NCBI GenBank assembly: GCA_022842065.1
Contig: JALHQH010000012.1
Coordinates: 124,001 to 188,000 of the forward strand
DNA from: Caldilineaceae bacterium
GTDB taxonomy: Bacteria; Chloroflexota; Anaerolineae; Caldilineales; Caldilineaceae
Length of the DNA: 64,000 nucleotides
Reading direction: 5' to 3'
Under the pieces are notes generated by a model. The model ran no database searches. It was not told the origin of the DNA and saw only the letters and a program-made list of their open reading frames with translations. The position numbers and the translations under genes were made by a program. Below are positions 27,740 to 36,582 of this stretch, piece after piece (the stretch's first letter is position 1; each line of letters starts with the position of its first letter).

Positions 27740-28523
27740 GCACATACTTCACTTCTAATTTTTCATTCTGAAAATTTACGATCATGCCGAGCTGTAAACT
27801 GTGTTGTGCCATAACTGTTTTAACTTTGTTCACTTCTGAGCTGCTGATATTTGAAACGGTCACTGGCGCAAGAACGACTTTTCCATCGACAATAAAGTGA
27901 TGAAAGGTCACACGCCCAATCTCGCGGCCGCGGTGATGGATGATTAACTTGCGTAGCCGCTGAATGGCGATGCCACGTAAACGTAATTCTACATGCGTGG
28001 CGTTGGCGTAAACACGGTGGACAAAGGCGGGGCCTAACGCGTAATACACATCCCACACTGCACGGCGCAATTCCAATGTTAGATCTGGATAGAGCAAGTT
28101 CGGCTCGGTGGTTGTGGGTGTCCACAGCGGTGGATATGAGCCGGCCCTGGTCGTTAGTACTTTGCGCTGGCCTTCTGGATTGAGGTTGCCGAAGTTGAGC
28201 AGTAGACCAACCGGCTTGCCCGATACTTTTAGATTGGAGATCAGTTGCGCTTGATGACGGGGCAACAACTGTGGCTTTACTTTAAGTTCTAGAATGACAA
28301 GGTCAGCAAGCTCCATGTCGGTAATGTGCTTGCCGACCTGTACATCTTTGTAGAAAATTCGGTAGCTGACCTGGGTGGCACAGGGTACTTGCAGTTCTTC
28401 AAATTCGATCCGCATCATCTCTTCGTAGAAGGCTTCTGGATAGTCATGGCCATGGGTGTTGTAGACGTTATAATAGGCGCGCCAGGCGCGGTCGGTGATA
28501 TCGGCATGGATGAGTTTGCTCAT
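27735..28523 (-). CDS. GxxExxY protein with two tandem domains
   Basis: The 262-residue protein begins MSKLIHADITDRAW. Its first half (about 1-122) fits the GxxExxY/PDDEXK_3 family: EAFYEEMMRIEFEEL, YKDVQVGKHITDMELADLVILELK and QLISNLKVSGKPVGLLLNFG, so the D-(x)n-ExK nuclease-like motif is kept. The second half (about 150-262) repeats the fold more weakly (GPAFVHRVYANATHVEL, HHFIVDGKVVLAPV, HSLQLGMIVNFQNE) and has lost the ExK. The molecular role of GxxExxY proteins is not established. The start at 28523 is chosen because the family begins here. Confidence 0.75.
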   Translation of the reverse strand: MSKLIHADITDRAWRAYYNVYNTHGHDYPEAFYEEMMRIEFEELQVPCATQVSYRIFYKDVQVGKHITDMELADLVILELKVKPQLLPRHQAQLISNLKVSGKPVGLLLNFGNLNPEGQRKVLTTRAGSYPPLWTPTTTEPNLLYPDLTLELRRAVWDVYYALGPAFVHRVYANATHVELRLRGIAIQRLRKLIIHHRGREIGRVTFHHFIVDGKVVLAPVTVSNISSSEVNKVKTVMAQHSLQLGMIVNFQNEKLEVKYVR

Positions 28524-28792
28524 TGGTGGTTCCTGGCAGATGTGGGTTATAGACGCGGATTTAGGGGCCGCGGATGGTTGGTGTGTGCTCGCGTTTTTGA
28601 TTTTGTATAGGGCACCGCGGCACTTAAATCTGCGGCTTGTTCCTCTTCCTGCCAAAATCTACCACAAACTTCTATTGTCATCTTCGTTGAATTGGCGTAC
28701 ATTCGTGGAATACAAACCACCAACGATCCGCTCTGCTACCTTCCCCACTCCGCGCAACCAAAATCCGCGTCTCTCCCCCACCGGCTGCATCA

Positions 28793-29047
28793 CTATTGCT
28801 GCACCACTGGTAAATAGATCGTGCTTTCACCGCCGCCAGTCGGTGTAGCGGTTGGTGTTGCAGTCGGTGGGCTAGTCGATGTCGGTGTGTTGGTGGTTGT
28901 TGTCGTTGTCCCATCGTTAGGGACTACCGTGCCCGGTTCCGAACTGACGGCTATAAACGGTTGATCAGGGGTAGCTTTGTCTCGTGGCTGGTTGAAAGCT
29001 TCCAGCACCCCGTGGAGCAGACGGTGAAAGGGTCGAGGGCGCGTCAT
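28793..29047 (-). CDS. Short Thr-Pro-rich protein ending in a YLPVV motif
   Basis: I do not recognise a family. The 84 residues comprise a basic N-terminus (MTRPRPFHRLLHGV), a Thr/Pro/Ser linker (about 45-70) and a terminal IYLPVVQQ. It has no signal peptide, so it may be a remnant or a protein exported by another route. The same Thr-Pro linker plus terminal YLPL-type motif ends the next gene upstream. Confidence 0.5.
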   Translation of the reverse strand: MTRPRPFHRLLHGVLEAFNQPRDKATPDQPFIAVSSEPGTVVPNDGTTTTTTNTPTSTSPPTATPTATPTGGGESTIYLPVVQQ

Positions 29048-29315
29048 ATCGGTTTACTCCGTTGATCATAGACTGACAGAGGGGGGCACCTGACACTGGC
29101 TGCCCAGCCGTTGCTTTGGTTAGTCGTGGGTATGATGAAAGCAGCGAGGCAGATGGGATCTGATTTTGTTCTGTTCCCTAGCGTAGTGCAGTTTAATGTG
29201 CTCGTAAAGCGACGTTTGTCTTGAAGAAAGTCCTAAACACAAGTGGCTGCAGTAAGGTTAATCGCGATTTGCCTGTGCCAGGGCGTACGCACTGGCGCAG
29301 ACATTTCTTCGTGCT

Positions 29316-30272
29316 TTAGCGGCTGACAAGTGGTAGATAAAGCTTGGCTGGGACTGTGGCCGCTGCTAAGGGGGGCACCTGGACCGGCTGTGTACCGGCG
29401 ACGGCGAGCGGTGCCGGCGCGGTAATCACGATGCCTGCCTTTACGCCACGCAAGGTGTAGGTGCCGAGTGCAACCGCGGGGAAGACAAAGCGACCATTTA
29501 GATCAGTGGTGGTGGTGTATGTCGCACCAGCGCTTAGGGCAGCGACCGTGGCGACCGTAGCCGTGTCGGTGCCAGCCAGCATCATTAACACATCGGGAAT
29601 GCCGGTTTGGGTTATTTGGTCCAACACTTGCCCTTCGACCTGTACCGTCACCACGGTGGGTGTGATGGTCGGCATCGGCGTGACGGTGATTGCATCGGTC
29701 GCGGTCGGAAGCACAGTTGGGGTAGATGTTGCCATCGGTGTCTCGCTTGCTGTTGCAACCGGTATTTGGGTTGCTGTTTCAGTTGGTAGTTCCGTGGGTG
29801 TCTCGGTTGGTAGTTCCGTGGGTGTCTCGGTTGGTAGTTCTGTGGGTGTTTCAGTTGACGTAGGCATATACGTCGACGTAGCCGTGATCGTTGGTAGCAG
29901 CGACGGCGTGGCTGTGGCCGTTGCAGGTATTGGGGTATCAGTCGGTGTTGGTAACGGACTAATCGGTGTGCGTGTCGGCGTCGGCAATGGGCTAACGGGT
30001 GTGCGTGTCGGCGTCGGCAATGGGCTAACGGGTGTACGCGTCGGTGTCGGCAATGGGCTAACGGGTGTACGTGTCGGTGTTAAGATTGGGCTGATCGGGC
30101 TGATCGGACCTTCCTCTCCGCGCTTGGCTAAGCGGCTGACATCGTCTGCCTTTGCCAACAGCGCGGTCGGCGTTAACGTATTAATTTGATCGGCCAGGGT
30201 CAGTCCCACTGCCAATGCGAGGAAGAGGCTGAGAAGCAGGTACTTTTTGGGGGTCACTGTGTTTTGCTCCAT
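29316..30272 (-). CDS. Exported Thr-Pro repeat protein with carboxypeptidase-regulatory-like domain and C-terminal YLPL motif
   Basis: The 318-residue protein has a hydrophobic N-terminal segment (about 11-28) and a very long Thr/Pro region (about 58-208). This includes tandem 11-residue units LPTPTRTPVSP (33-bp DNA repeat, four to five copies) and TELPTETP (24-bp repeat, three copies). A CarboxypepD-regulatory-like beta-sandwich (about 210-300, VEGQVLDQITQTGIPDVLMMLAG, TTTDLNGRFVFPAVALGTYTLRG) follows, and the protein ends KLYLPLVSR. It probably acts as a stalked surface protein; the repeats are likely to vary in copy number. Confidence 0.75.
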   Translation of the reverse strand: MEQNTVTPKKYLLLSLFLALAVGLTLADQINTLTPTALLAKADDVSRLAKRGEEGPISPISPILTPTRTPVSPLPTPTRTPVSPLPTPTRTPVSPLPTPTRTPISPLPTPTDTPIPATATATPSLLPTITATSTYMPTSTETPTELPTETPTELPTETPTELPTETATQIPVATASETPMATSTPTVLPTATDAITVTPMPTITPTVVTVQVEGQVLDQITQTGIPDVLMMLAGTDTATVATVAALSAGATYTTTTDLNGRFVFPAVALGTYTLRGVKAGIVITAPAPLAVAGTQPVQVPPLAAATVPAKLYLPLVSR

Positions 30273-30388
30273 TTGCTATTAATGTCGCCACGTTGCGGGC
30301 ACAGCCACTAGTCCGTGATTGTGTCATCTCAGTGGCAGCTGTTACGCGGCAGCAAAACAGGCAGTGATGTGTGGAGCAGTGTAGACCA

Positions 30389-30442
30389 AAGACGACTGCC
30401 GCCTTTTTAATCGGGGGAGGCTAAAAAGGTGGCAGCCGTCTT
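30389..30442. terminator. 21-bp hairpin downstream of the TPR regulator region
   Basis: Arms at 30389-30409 and 30422-30442 are complementary except for two G-U-compatible positions, with a 12-nt loop; the stem carries TTTTTA/TAAAAA at its top. It lies between the TPR regulator stop and the start of the Thr-Pro repeat protein. Confidence 0.6.
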
Positions 30443-30543
30443 TGTGCCGGGAACAGCGTTCGGTGATGTCTGAGCTTAACAAACTTTACGGTGGATGTAA
30501 AGCACAATTATGTCCTAAAAAGTATCCTAAAAAAGTGCTGACC

Positions 30544-32421
30544 TTATTCGATCCACCCACGTACACGGGCGAGCATGATTAACGCTGTCCGCCGCGCCTG
30601 TAAGCTGGCGTAAGCAGCCGGGCTCAACCCGAAGATCTGGTAAATGGTTGTCACGTAATTGCGAATGCTGCTCGGTGCCCGCTGTAACTGTACCGCGATC
30701 TCTTTAATCGTTGCCCCTTGCAAGTAGCGTCCGAAGACCGCGATGAGGACTGGGTTTGTTTTCTCACGCTGCTGGGCCGTCCGCAAGGTCGCTTGCAGTT
30801 CGTCCAGCTTTGCGCGGCGTAGGCTGTTCTGTTGTAACAATGTTTCCAGCACCTGGCGCACCATTTCATCCTCGACCGTGGCCAGCCAGGTTAGCCACGC
30901 TTCATCTTTTGCCGTTAACAGGGCCAAGATGGGCCGTACGCGCTGCGCCAGCGGCCCATCACCCTCGTCCAGTAGGGTGGCCAAGAGGGGGCGAGCGACC
31001 GTGCCCACATGATAGGCGATCATGTGCTCAACCAGGTCGATGTGCATGGCGGCGCGCAGGGCCAACACACAGATCTGGGCCACCAGCGGACTGTGCCACC
31101 ACAGGGGAAAGCAAGTGATATGGCGCGCAGCAAACCAGTCAAAGCCAGCCTGCAAATGGGCGGTCGCTACTGCCGGCTGATCCTGTTGGTGCAAGGTGTA
31201 AGCCAGATAGAGGTCAATGACCGCCGTGGCCAGTTCATCACCCGACTGTTGATAAAATGCTTGCGCGCTCTGCAAGAGCTTGGCTGCCGTCTCCACTTGG
31301 CCTTCCAGCAGATTCAACAGGGCCAGATGGACGTTAAAACTCATCAACTGCCCCCGATCGGTGGTCGTTAGCGCGCGGTGGATCAAGCGCCGTGCGGTGG
31401 CATAGTCGCCTGTCAGCACATAGAGCCAGCCTTCCTGCACATCGACCCAGGGGAGAAAGAGCGGGACTGCGGCTTGTTGGATCAAGGTGCGCGTGGTGGT
31501 ATACCAGTGCTGGGCCGTGGCAAAGAAGCCTTGTGCACGATAGAGGTTGCCCAGCAAGAGGGCGCTATACACTTTGGCTTTAGGCAGCTTTGTTTTGTCG
31601 GTGTAGTGCACAAGCTGTTCGGCATGCTGCTGCGCTGCGCTGAGATCACCCCGATACCAGGCCAAATGGGCCGCGGCATTGAGCACGCGGGTATAGGCTT
31701 CATCCCCCAACTGCCCAGCCTGATGTAAACGGCGGCCCAATTCCAACTGGGCTTCGGCGGCGTGATAATCACCTAACTGGCGATGGAGCACCGCGAGCAG
31801 GATGTGCGTTTTGAACTGCTGCTGGATTTCACCTTGGGCCCGAAAACCGGTCAGTGCCCGCTGCGCATAGTCAATGCTTTCCTGCAGCCGCCCCAAATCC
31901 GGGCAGAGTTCAGCCAGGCGGAGGAAGAGTTGGGCCTCTAGCCGTGGATCGGTCAGCTGGTGCAGGAGTGCTTCGGCTTCCCCCACATAAAGCAAGGCGG
32001 TGCGAAAATCTTCGCGCTGGGCATAAATGCGGATGAGCTCAAAATAGCAGTTCGCCGCCCGCTTAAGTTGCCCCTGCGCCCGATATAACAAAAGGGCGCG
32101 CACCAGCTGGGTTGCGGCTACCTCAGTTTGCGTTTGCGCGAGGAGCAAACTTTGCAGATAGAGTAGATCCGGATTGTCCGCCCGCAGCGCGGCTGGAAAG
32201 CGCGCCAGCAAGGTGTTCACCTGAGGCTGGAGGGCAGTGGGGAGTTGCGGGGGCAATTGTGCAATCAGGAGCGTCGCGGCCTGGACAAATTCGGCTTGGT
32301 CTAGATGGTGGTCAAGCTGCGCACCGATTGACGCAGCGAACAATGAGGCTGGGACTGACATGGCTTCCTTGGCTAGCGCTACAGTAACCGACAGACGATC
32401 GCTGTTTTGCACACTGATCAT
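30544..32421 (-). CDS. TPR protein with C-terminal LuxR-like helix-turn-helix
   Basis: The 625-residue protein is almost entirely alpha-helical, with many TPR-like units (for example FLRLAELCPDLGRLQESIDYAQRAL and LGNLYRAQGFFATAQHWY) like the MalT/LuxR sensor arm. The last 60 residues (YLQGATIKEIAVQLQRAPSSIRNYVTTIYQIFG) form a GerE/LuxR-type DNA-binding helix-turn-helix. No NTPase domain is present, so it is a shortened MalT-like regulator. An alternative start lies at 32361. Its target may be the adjacent surface-protein genes, but that is inference. Confidence 0.75.
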   Translation of the reverse strand: MISVQNSDRLSVTVALAKEAMSVPASLFAASIGAQLDHHLDQAEFVQAATLLIAQLPPQLPTALQPQVNTLLARFPAALRADNPDLLYLQSLLLAQTQTEVAATQLVRALLLYRAQGQLKRAANCYFELIRIYAQREDFRTALLYVGEAEALLHQLTDPRLEAQLFLRLAELCPDLGRLQESIDYAQRALTGFRAQGEIQQQFKTHILLAVLHRQLGDYHAAEAQLELGRRLHQAGQLGDEAYTRVLNAAAHLAWYRGDLSAAQQHAEQLVHYTDKTKLPKAKVYSALLLGNLYRAQGFFATAQHWYTTTRTLIQQAAVPLFLPWVDVQEGWLYVLTGDYATARRLIHRALTTTDRGQLMSFNVHLALLNLLEGQVETAAKLLQSAQAFYQQSGDELATAVIDLYLAYTLHQQDQPAVATAHLQAGFDWFAARHITCFPLWWHSPLVAQICVLALRAAMHIDLVEHMIAYHVGTVARPLLATLLDEGDGPLAQRVRPILALLTAKDEAWLTWLATVEDEMVRQVLETLLQQNSLRRAKLDELQATLRTAQQREKTNPVLIAVFGRYLQGATIKEIAVQLQRAPSSIRNYVTTIYQIFGLSPAAYASLQARRTALIMLARVRGWIE

Positions 32422-32569
32422 TGTTCAAGACAGCTAATCTATAGGATACGCCCAAAAAGCTACTGTAGAACTACTGGAAACCTATAAAGTTTTTCCCTGG
32501 TGCTCACCTGGTCATCGGTCTACCAATCCCTTCCGCCGCCGCCAACCTTTCTCAGTGACGAACCTGTGC

Positions 32570-32575
32570 TATAAT
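32570..32575 (+). promoter_or_regulatory. Extended -10 box upstream of the DUF4058 gene
   Basis: TATAAT preceded by TGC lies 44 bp before the ATG at 32619. No convincing -35 box is seen. The gene also has a strong AAGGAGG ribosome binding site. Confidence 0.45.
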
Positions 32576-32618
32576 CATGCGTGTGGTGTCTGCATGTAGG
32601 TAAGGCGAAGGAGGAGCG

Positions 32619-33389
32619 ATGTCATATCCATTCCCAGGCATGAACCCCTGGTTAGAAAATCCAACCCTTTGGAAAGGTGTCCATCAACGGCTGATTACGG
32701 CATTGGCTGACATATTGGCTCCGCAACTAGAACCGCGCTATTTTGTCGCAGTAGAAACGCACACCTATATTTCGGCATCGCCTACATTGCCGATTCAAAC
32801 CCGCTATCCAGATGTAAGTGTCATAAAAATCGGCGAAGCCCCTGTTACCTATGGGGTTTCACCTGCCGTAACGCTGCCGGTGGTGGTCGATTTACCGTTG
32901 CCGGAACCCTACGAGGAACCCTATCTCGCTGTGCGCTTGGTGCCCAATGGCGAAGTGGTGACAGTCATTGAACTTTTATCGCATACTAATAAAAAAGTGG
33001 GTGACGAGCGGCAAAATTACCTCCAAAAATGGGAAGCGCTGATTAACAGTGATGTCCATTTTGTGGAGATTGATTTTTTGCGCGCCTATCAGCCCATGCC
33101 TTTTACCGAGCATTTGCCGGCCGACTACCGCATCTTTATTCGGCGGCGCGAGTTAGGGCGCAAGGCGCATCTTTATGCATTTTCCCTACGCCAGGCAATT
33201 CCGCAATTTCCATTGCCCCTCCTACCAGGTGATGCCGAGCCGATAGTCGATCTGGGCACTATTTTGCATGATCTCTACGACCGTGCGCGCTATCGGCTGA
33301 TTATCGACTATGGCAAACCACCAGTGCCCAATCTCAGTGAAGCGGACGCCACTTGGGCCGCGTCCGCTTTGGCACAGCCAACAGGGTAA
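32619..33389 (+). CDS. DUF4058 family protein
   Basis: The 256-residue protein opens with the characteristic FPGMNPWLENPTLWKGVHQRLI. It continues with RYFVAVETHTYI, VVTVIELLSHTNKKVGDERQNYLQKWEALI and VEIDFLRAY, all hallmarks of DUF4058. The ELLSxTNK and VEIDLLR segments resemble a PDDEXK-like nuclease core, but no activity is established for the family. DUF4058 genes are common and often multicopy in Chloroflexota and cyanobacteria. It has a strong ribosome binding site and stands alone, convergent with the amidohydrolase (8-bp gap). Confidence 0.88.
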   Translation: MSYPFPGMNPWLENPTLWKGVHQRLITALADILAPQLEPRYFVAVETHTYISASPTLPIQTRYPDVSVIKIGEAPVTYGVSPAVTLPVVVDLPLPEPYEEPYLAVRLVPNGEVVTVIELLSHTNKKVGDERQNYLQKWEALINSDVHFVEIDFLRAYQPMPFTEHLPADYRIFIRRRELGRKAHLYAFSLRQAIPQFPLPLLPGDAEPIVDLGTILHDLYDRARYRLIIDYGKPPVPNLSEADATWAASALAQPTG

Positions 33390-33397
33390 CCGCTCAT

Positions 33398-35008
33398 TTA
33401 CCCGGCCTGATAGACCACTTCGCCACCCACCACCGTCAACTTGACCCCCGTATCCTTGATCGCCATCGGCTCACAGGTGAAAATATCCTGATCCGGCACG
33501 ATGAAATCCGCATATTTGCCGGGTGTGATCGAGCCCATGACCTTTTCTAAACTTTCGGCATAGGCGGCACCAATGGTGTAAGCAGCTACCGCTTCGGCCA
33601 CCGTAAATTTCTCCGCCGGATGCCAACCCTCGGCATTGGGATAGCCATCGGCGCGGCGACGGGTGACGGCGGCGTGGATACCAACAAAGGGATTCGGTGT
33701 TTCGACCGGCGCATCCGAGCCAAAGGCAATGCGCGCGCCGCTGTTCATGAGGGCGCGGAAGGCATAAGCCAAGTCGCCCCGTTTGCCCCAAAAGGCATCG
33801 ACATTGTTCATATCCTGCGTGGCGTGGATCGGCTGCACCGAGGCGATCACATCAAGTTCAGCCAGCCGATGCAAGTCGTTGGGATGGATCACCTGGACGT
33901 GCTCAATGCGGTGGCGGCGCAAATGGCGTTCGATGCCGGCCTCCTGCTCCTGCGCGCGCACGGCGGCAAAGACATCAAGGACATCGTGGTTGGCACGGTC
34001 ACCAATGGCGTGGATGACGGTCGGCAGGCCGGCCGCGCTGGCTTTCCCAGCCATCTCCAACATCTCTTCTTTGTCGACAATGGTGATGCCATAGTTGGTT
34101 GGCTCATTTTCGTATGGCTCAATCATTGCGGCGGTGCGTGGTCCCAACGCGCCGTCCGCAAAAAGCTTCAGGCCGCCGACCCGCAGCCATTCGTCCCCCA
34201 ATCCGGCGCGCAGGCCGACCTTTAGGGCATCTGCAAATTGGTCCATGGCAATATGGGTGACGGCACGCAACTTGAGTTGACCGCGCAGCCGCAGCCGTTG
34301 AAAGGTGCCAAAGCCCTGCTTGCCGTCGAGATCATGAATCGCCACCAAGCCAAAGCGATGGGCATTCGCCTGAGCCGCCAACACCGCTGCATCCAAATCC
34401 GCCTCGGTCGCGGCGGGGATATGTTGGGCAACCAGTGCAATCGCCGGATCTTCGAAGAGCATCCCTGTGAGTTCGCCATTGGCGTCGCGCACAAGCTCAC
34501 CGCCAGGCGGGTTGAGGGTCTTGGCATCGAGCCCGGCTAGCCGCAGCGCTACCGTATTGACCACGGCGGAATGGCCACTTTTTTCCCGCAAGAGTACAGG
34601 GTGATGGGGCGCGATCTGGTCGAGATCATAACGCGTCGGAAAGCGCGGTTCGGGCCACAGCGTCTGGTTCCAGCCCCAGCCGATAAGCCATTGGTTGGTT
34701 GGCGTTACCGCGGCTTTGGCGGCGACCCGTTGTAACAGCTCAGCAAGGGTCGGCACTTCAAAAATTTGGATCTGTTGCAAACTGAGCGCGTAATAAGTGA
34801 AGTGAATATGCGCATCGCACAGTCCGGGGAGGACAGGTGCACCCTGCAGGTCAAGCACCTGGGTTTGGGGGCCACGGTGACTTTCCATCTCCGCCGCGCG
34901 ACCGACCGCGAGAAATTTGCCATCGCGCACGGCAAAGGCTGCGGCGGTGGGTTGGTTGGGGTCCATGGTGTAGACAGTGGCGTTGGTGATGATCAGGTCG
35001 GCGGACAT
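33398..35008 (-). CDS. YtcJ-like metal-dependent amidohydrolase
   Basis: The 536-residue protein has the amidohydrolase composite fold. An N-terminal beta segment (ADLIITNATVYTMDPNQPTAAAFAVRDG) precedes the metal-binding CDAHIHF (HxH). GWGWNQTLWPEPRFPTRYDLDQIAPHHPV is typical of the YtcJ/AepA branch. Later come HAIGDRAN, RIEHVQ and the metal Asp in FGSDAPVETPNPF. Substrates of this branch are mostly unknown amides or N-acyl compounds. It is not in an evident operon. Confidence 0.9.
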   Translation of the reverse strand: MSADLIITNATVYTMDPNQPTAAAFAVRDGKFLAVGRAAEMESHRGPQTQVLDLQGAPVLPGLCDAHIHFTYYALSLQQIQIFEVPTLAELLQRVAAKAAVTPTNQWLIGWGWNQTLWPEPRFPTRYDLDQIAPHHPVLLREKSGHSAVVNTVALRLAGLDAKTLNPPGGELVRDANGELTGMLFEDPAIALVAQHIPAATEADLDAAVLAAQANAHRFGLVAIHDLDGKQGFGTFQRLRLRGQLKLRAVTHIAMDQFADALKVGLRAGLGDEWLRVGGLKLFADGALGPRTAAMIEPYENEPTNYGITIVDKEEMLEMAGKASAAGLPTVIHAIGDRANHDVLDVFAAVRAQEQEAGIERHLRRHRIEHVQVIHPNDLHRLAELDVIASVQPIHATQDMNNVDAFWGKRGDLAYAFRALMNSGARIAFGSDAPVETPNPFVGIHAAVTRRRADGYPNAEGWHPAEKFTVAEAVAAYTIGAAYAESLEKVMGSITPGKYADFIVPDQDIFTCEPMAIKDTGVKLTVVGGEVVYQAG

Positions 35009-35095
35009 GGGTGGTTCCTTTATCGTATCTGGTGCGGAAAACAGAGGTTAACTTCAAACACAAAATAAATTGTCTGCAAAGAATCAGGGACGGTT

Positions 35096-35590
35096 TTATG
35101 AAAGTGTATAGCGCTGTATAAATGGTACGCTACTGAAATCACTATCATGGCTAACTACCTCGAGGCATTTTGTTTTTTGCATTGTGGCTAAATGAAGAGC
35201 ATCTCTGGGGCGCAAGTAAAACAGTCGCATATTCTGATGCATTATCGATACATCTGCGACTGTATAATCAATCAGTGATAGATTGGGCAATGATTGTAAT
35301 TGGATCAGCGCAGCTTCAATTTTACCACTAAATTCAGCAATTAGCGCTTGTTCATTTTTGCGTAGTTGATCCAGGGGTGAACCGCTATATTTATCGCGAA
35401 TGAGGGCAAGTAAAAGTCGATAAGCAAGTTCATCAAACGTGAGGACAGATGTGTACAACTGTATATTCTTCGCCTGACTTCCGCGGAAAAATACTTCTGC
35501 AAGTGAACCTTTTTCGCGTAAAAGCTGGTAGAAAATCATTGTATCAACGTAGATGGCTATGCCTTTAAATTCAGCGATTGTCTTGTTCAT
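35096..35590 (-). CDS. PIN-domain toxin-like protein
   Basis: The protein of about 164 residues begins MNKTIAEFKGIAIYVDTMIFYQLL, with the first PIN Asp in YVDT. TSVLTFDELAYRLL supplies the conserved Glu, and LRPRDALHLATM supplies the third acidic residue. VVSHDSDF supplies the C-terminal Asp. PIN toxins are Mg-dependent ribonucleases. The ATG at 35590 overlaps the upstream antitoxin-like gene by 20 bp; a longer start at 35617 is possible. Confidence 0.82.
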   Translation of the reverse strand: MNKTIAEFKGIAIYVDTMIFYQLLREKGSLAEVFFRGSQAKNIQLYTSVLTFDELAYRLLLALIRDKYSGSPLDQLRKNEQALIAEFSGKIEAALIQLQSLPNLSLIDYTVADVSIMHQNMRLFYLRPRDALHLATMQKTKCLEVVSHDSDFSSVPFIQRYTLS

Positions 35591-35816
35591 CGTCGAATCT
35601 CTGCCAAGTGACATCAAGTGTATTAAAATAATCTAATTCATCTGGTGCAGCCGGTCCTAATGAACCAGCAAGCTTGCTCACCATATCATCTGATTTTGTT
35701 TCTGCTTTTGCTAATTTCTGTACTGCTTGACGTAATGTTAGAAGTTCGTTTAAGACGATGTCTAAACGCCGTAAAATTGCTTGGGGTGAATGGTCAAGGG
35801 TTTGTAATGACATCAA
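35571..35816 (-). CDS. Putative antitoxin of the PIN pair
   Basis: The 81-residue protein has a helical N-terminal half with a heptad-like pattern (AILRRLDIVLNELLTLRQAVQKLAK). The acidic tail PDELDYFNTLDVTWQRFDDE is of the kind that wraps a PIN toxin. No classic AbrB or ribbon-helix-helix DNA-binding motif is evident. Its 3' end overlaps the PIN gene, the normal antitoxin-first order of VapBC-like pairs. Confidence 0.65.
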   Translation of the reverse strand: MMSLQTLDHSPQAILRRLDIVLNELLTLRQAVQKLAKAETKSDDMVSKLAGSLGPAAPDELDYFNTLDVTWQRFDDEQDNR

Positions 35817-36066
35817 CTGCCTCCTGTATAAAGTCGAAGAGGATAACGACTTTCAATCCGTGCAAAAATACTTTTCGTGTCATTATATCACATAGATGAT
35901 TGAATTACTTTTTCGTTGAACTACTTTTTTCATACTCATCCAAACGCAACCGAAGGCCAAGCAATATCGGTAAGCGAGCCCAAAGGCACTCAATCTATGG
36001 ATAAAATTGACAAAACGCTGCTCTCCGGTTAACTTGAAGCATTATTAATCCAGGGAGAATCGTCTT

Positions 36067-36582
36067 ATGCTCATCTTACGCCCGACCCAAAAGCTCGCCA
36101 AACGTCTCCATTGTACCATCGCGCCGACCGCGGAAAGTTCGACGACGCGGCTGGGTGACTGGTATGCTAATCTTTATTATATGGGTACCATCCCCTTTGT
36201 CCTCTGTATCAGTGCCGAATCGCGCCTGCCGGTGCTCGTGGCGGCCAAAGATCTGAACAATTTCGCGCGCCGCTTCCAAAGTGCCCTCCGGGCGCTGTTG
36301 CGCACGATTGTGGTAGTCGATCCGCTGATTGATGCTGAACTGGCCGCGATGCAACCGATGATCTATGCCAAAAGCGAAGATCGTAGCCTGATTGGCACGA
36401 TGAATGACTTCGGCGAAATGCTCAACTACCATGAGTTCGATCCCTTTGACGCCAACCAATGCTATCAACTAGCCTTGCATCTAGCCGAGGGGGGCGCCGC
36501 GCGCTTCGGCATGCGCAGCCCGATTGAAGCCACCCAAACCCTCTTTACGATTCCTGCCGCGGAAATGTCTGCCTGGTCATGA
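36067..36582 (+). CDS. DUF6933-like protein
   Basis: The 171-residue protein begins MLILRPTQKLAKRL and contains LGDWYANLYYMGTIPFVLCISAESRLPVLVAA. That pattern (a TQKL start, a GxWYANL motif, then a beta strand with N/S-E) is what I recall for DUF6933 proteins. No catalytic motif is known. Its stop overlaps the start of the next gene by 4 bp, so the two are probably cotranslated. Confidence 0.65.
   Translation: MLILRPTQKLAKRLHCTIAPTAESSTTRLGDWYANLYYMGTIPFVLCISAESRLPVLVAAKDLNNFARRFQSALRALLRTIVVVDPLIDAELAAMQPMIYAKSEDRSLIGTMNDFGEMLNYHEFDPFDANQCYQLALHLAEGGAARFGMRSPIEATQTLFTIPAAEMSAWS

Noticed and set aside
29936..30090. 33-bp direct repeats that could suggest a CRISPR array
   Set aside because: The repeats are contiguous without spacers, stay in frame and encode the LPTPTRTPVSP units of the surface protein.
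29461..30189. A 242-codon plus-strand open frame rich in Gly, Val and Ser
   Set aside because: It is the antisense of the Thr-Pro repeat gene; the regular ACC/CCG repeats leave the opposite strand open. The same applies to the minus-strand frame at 42-350.
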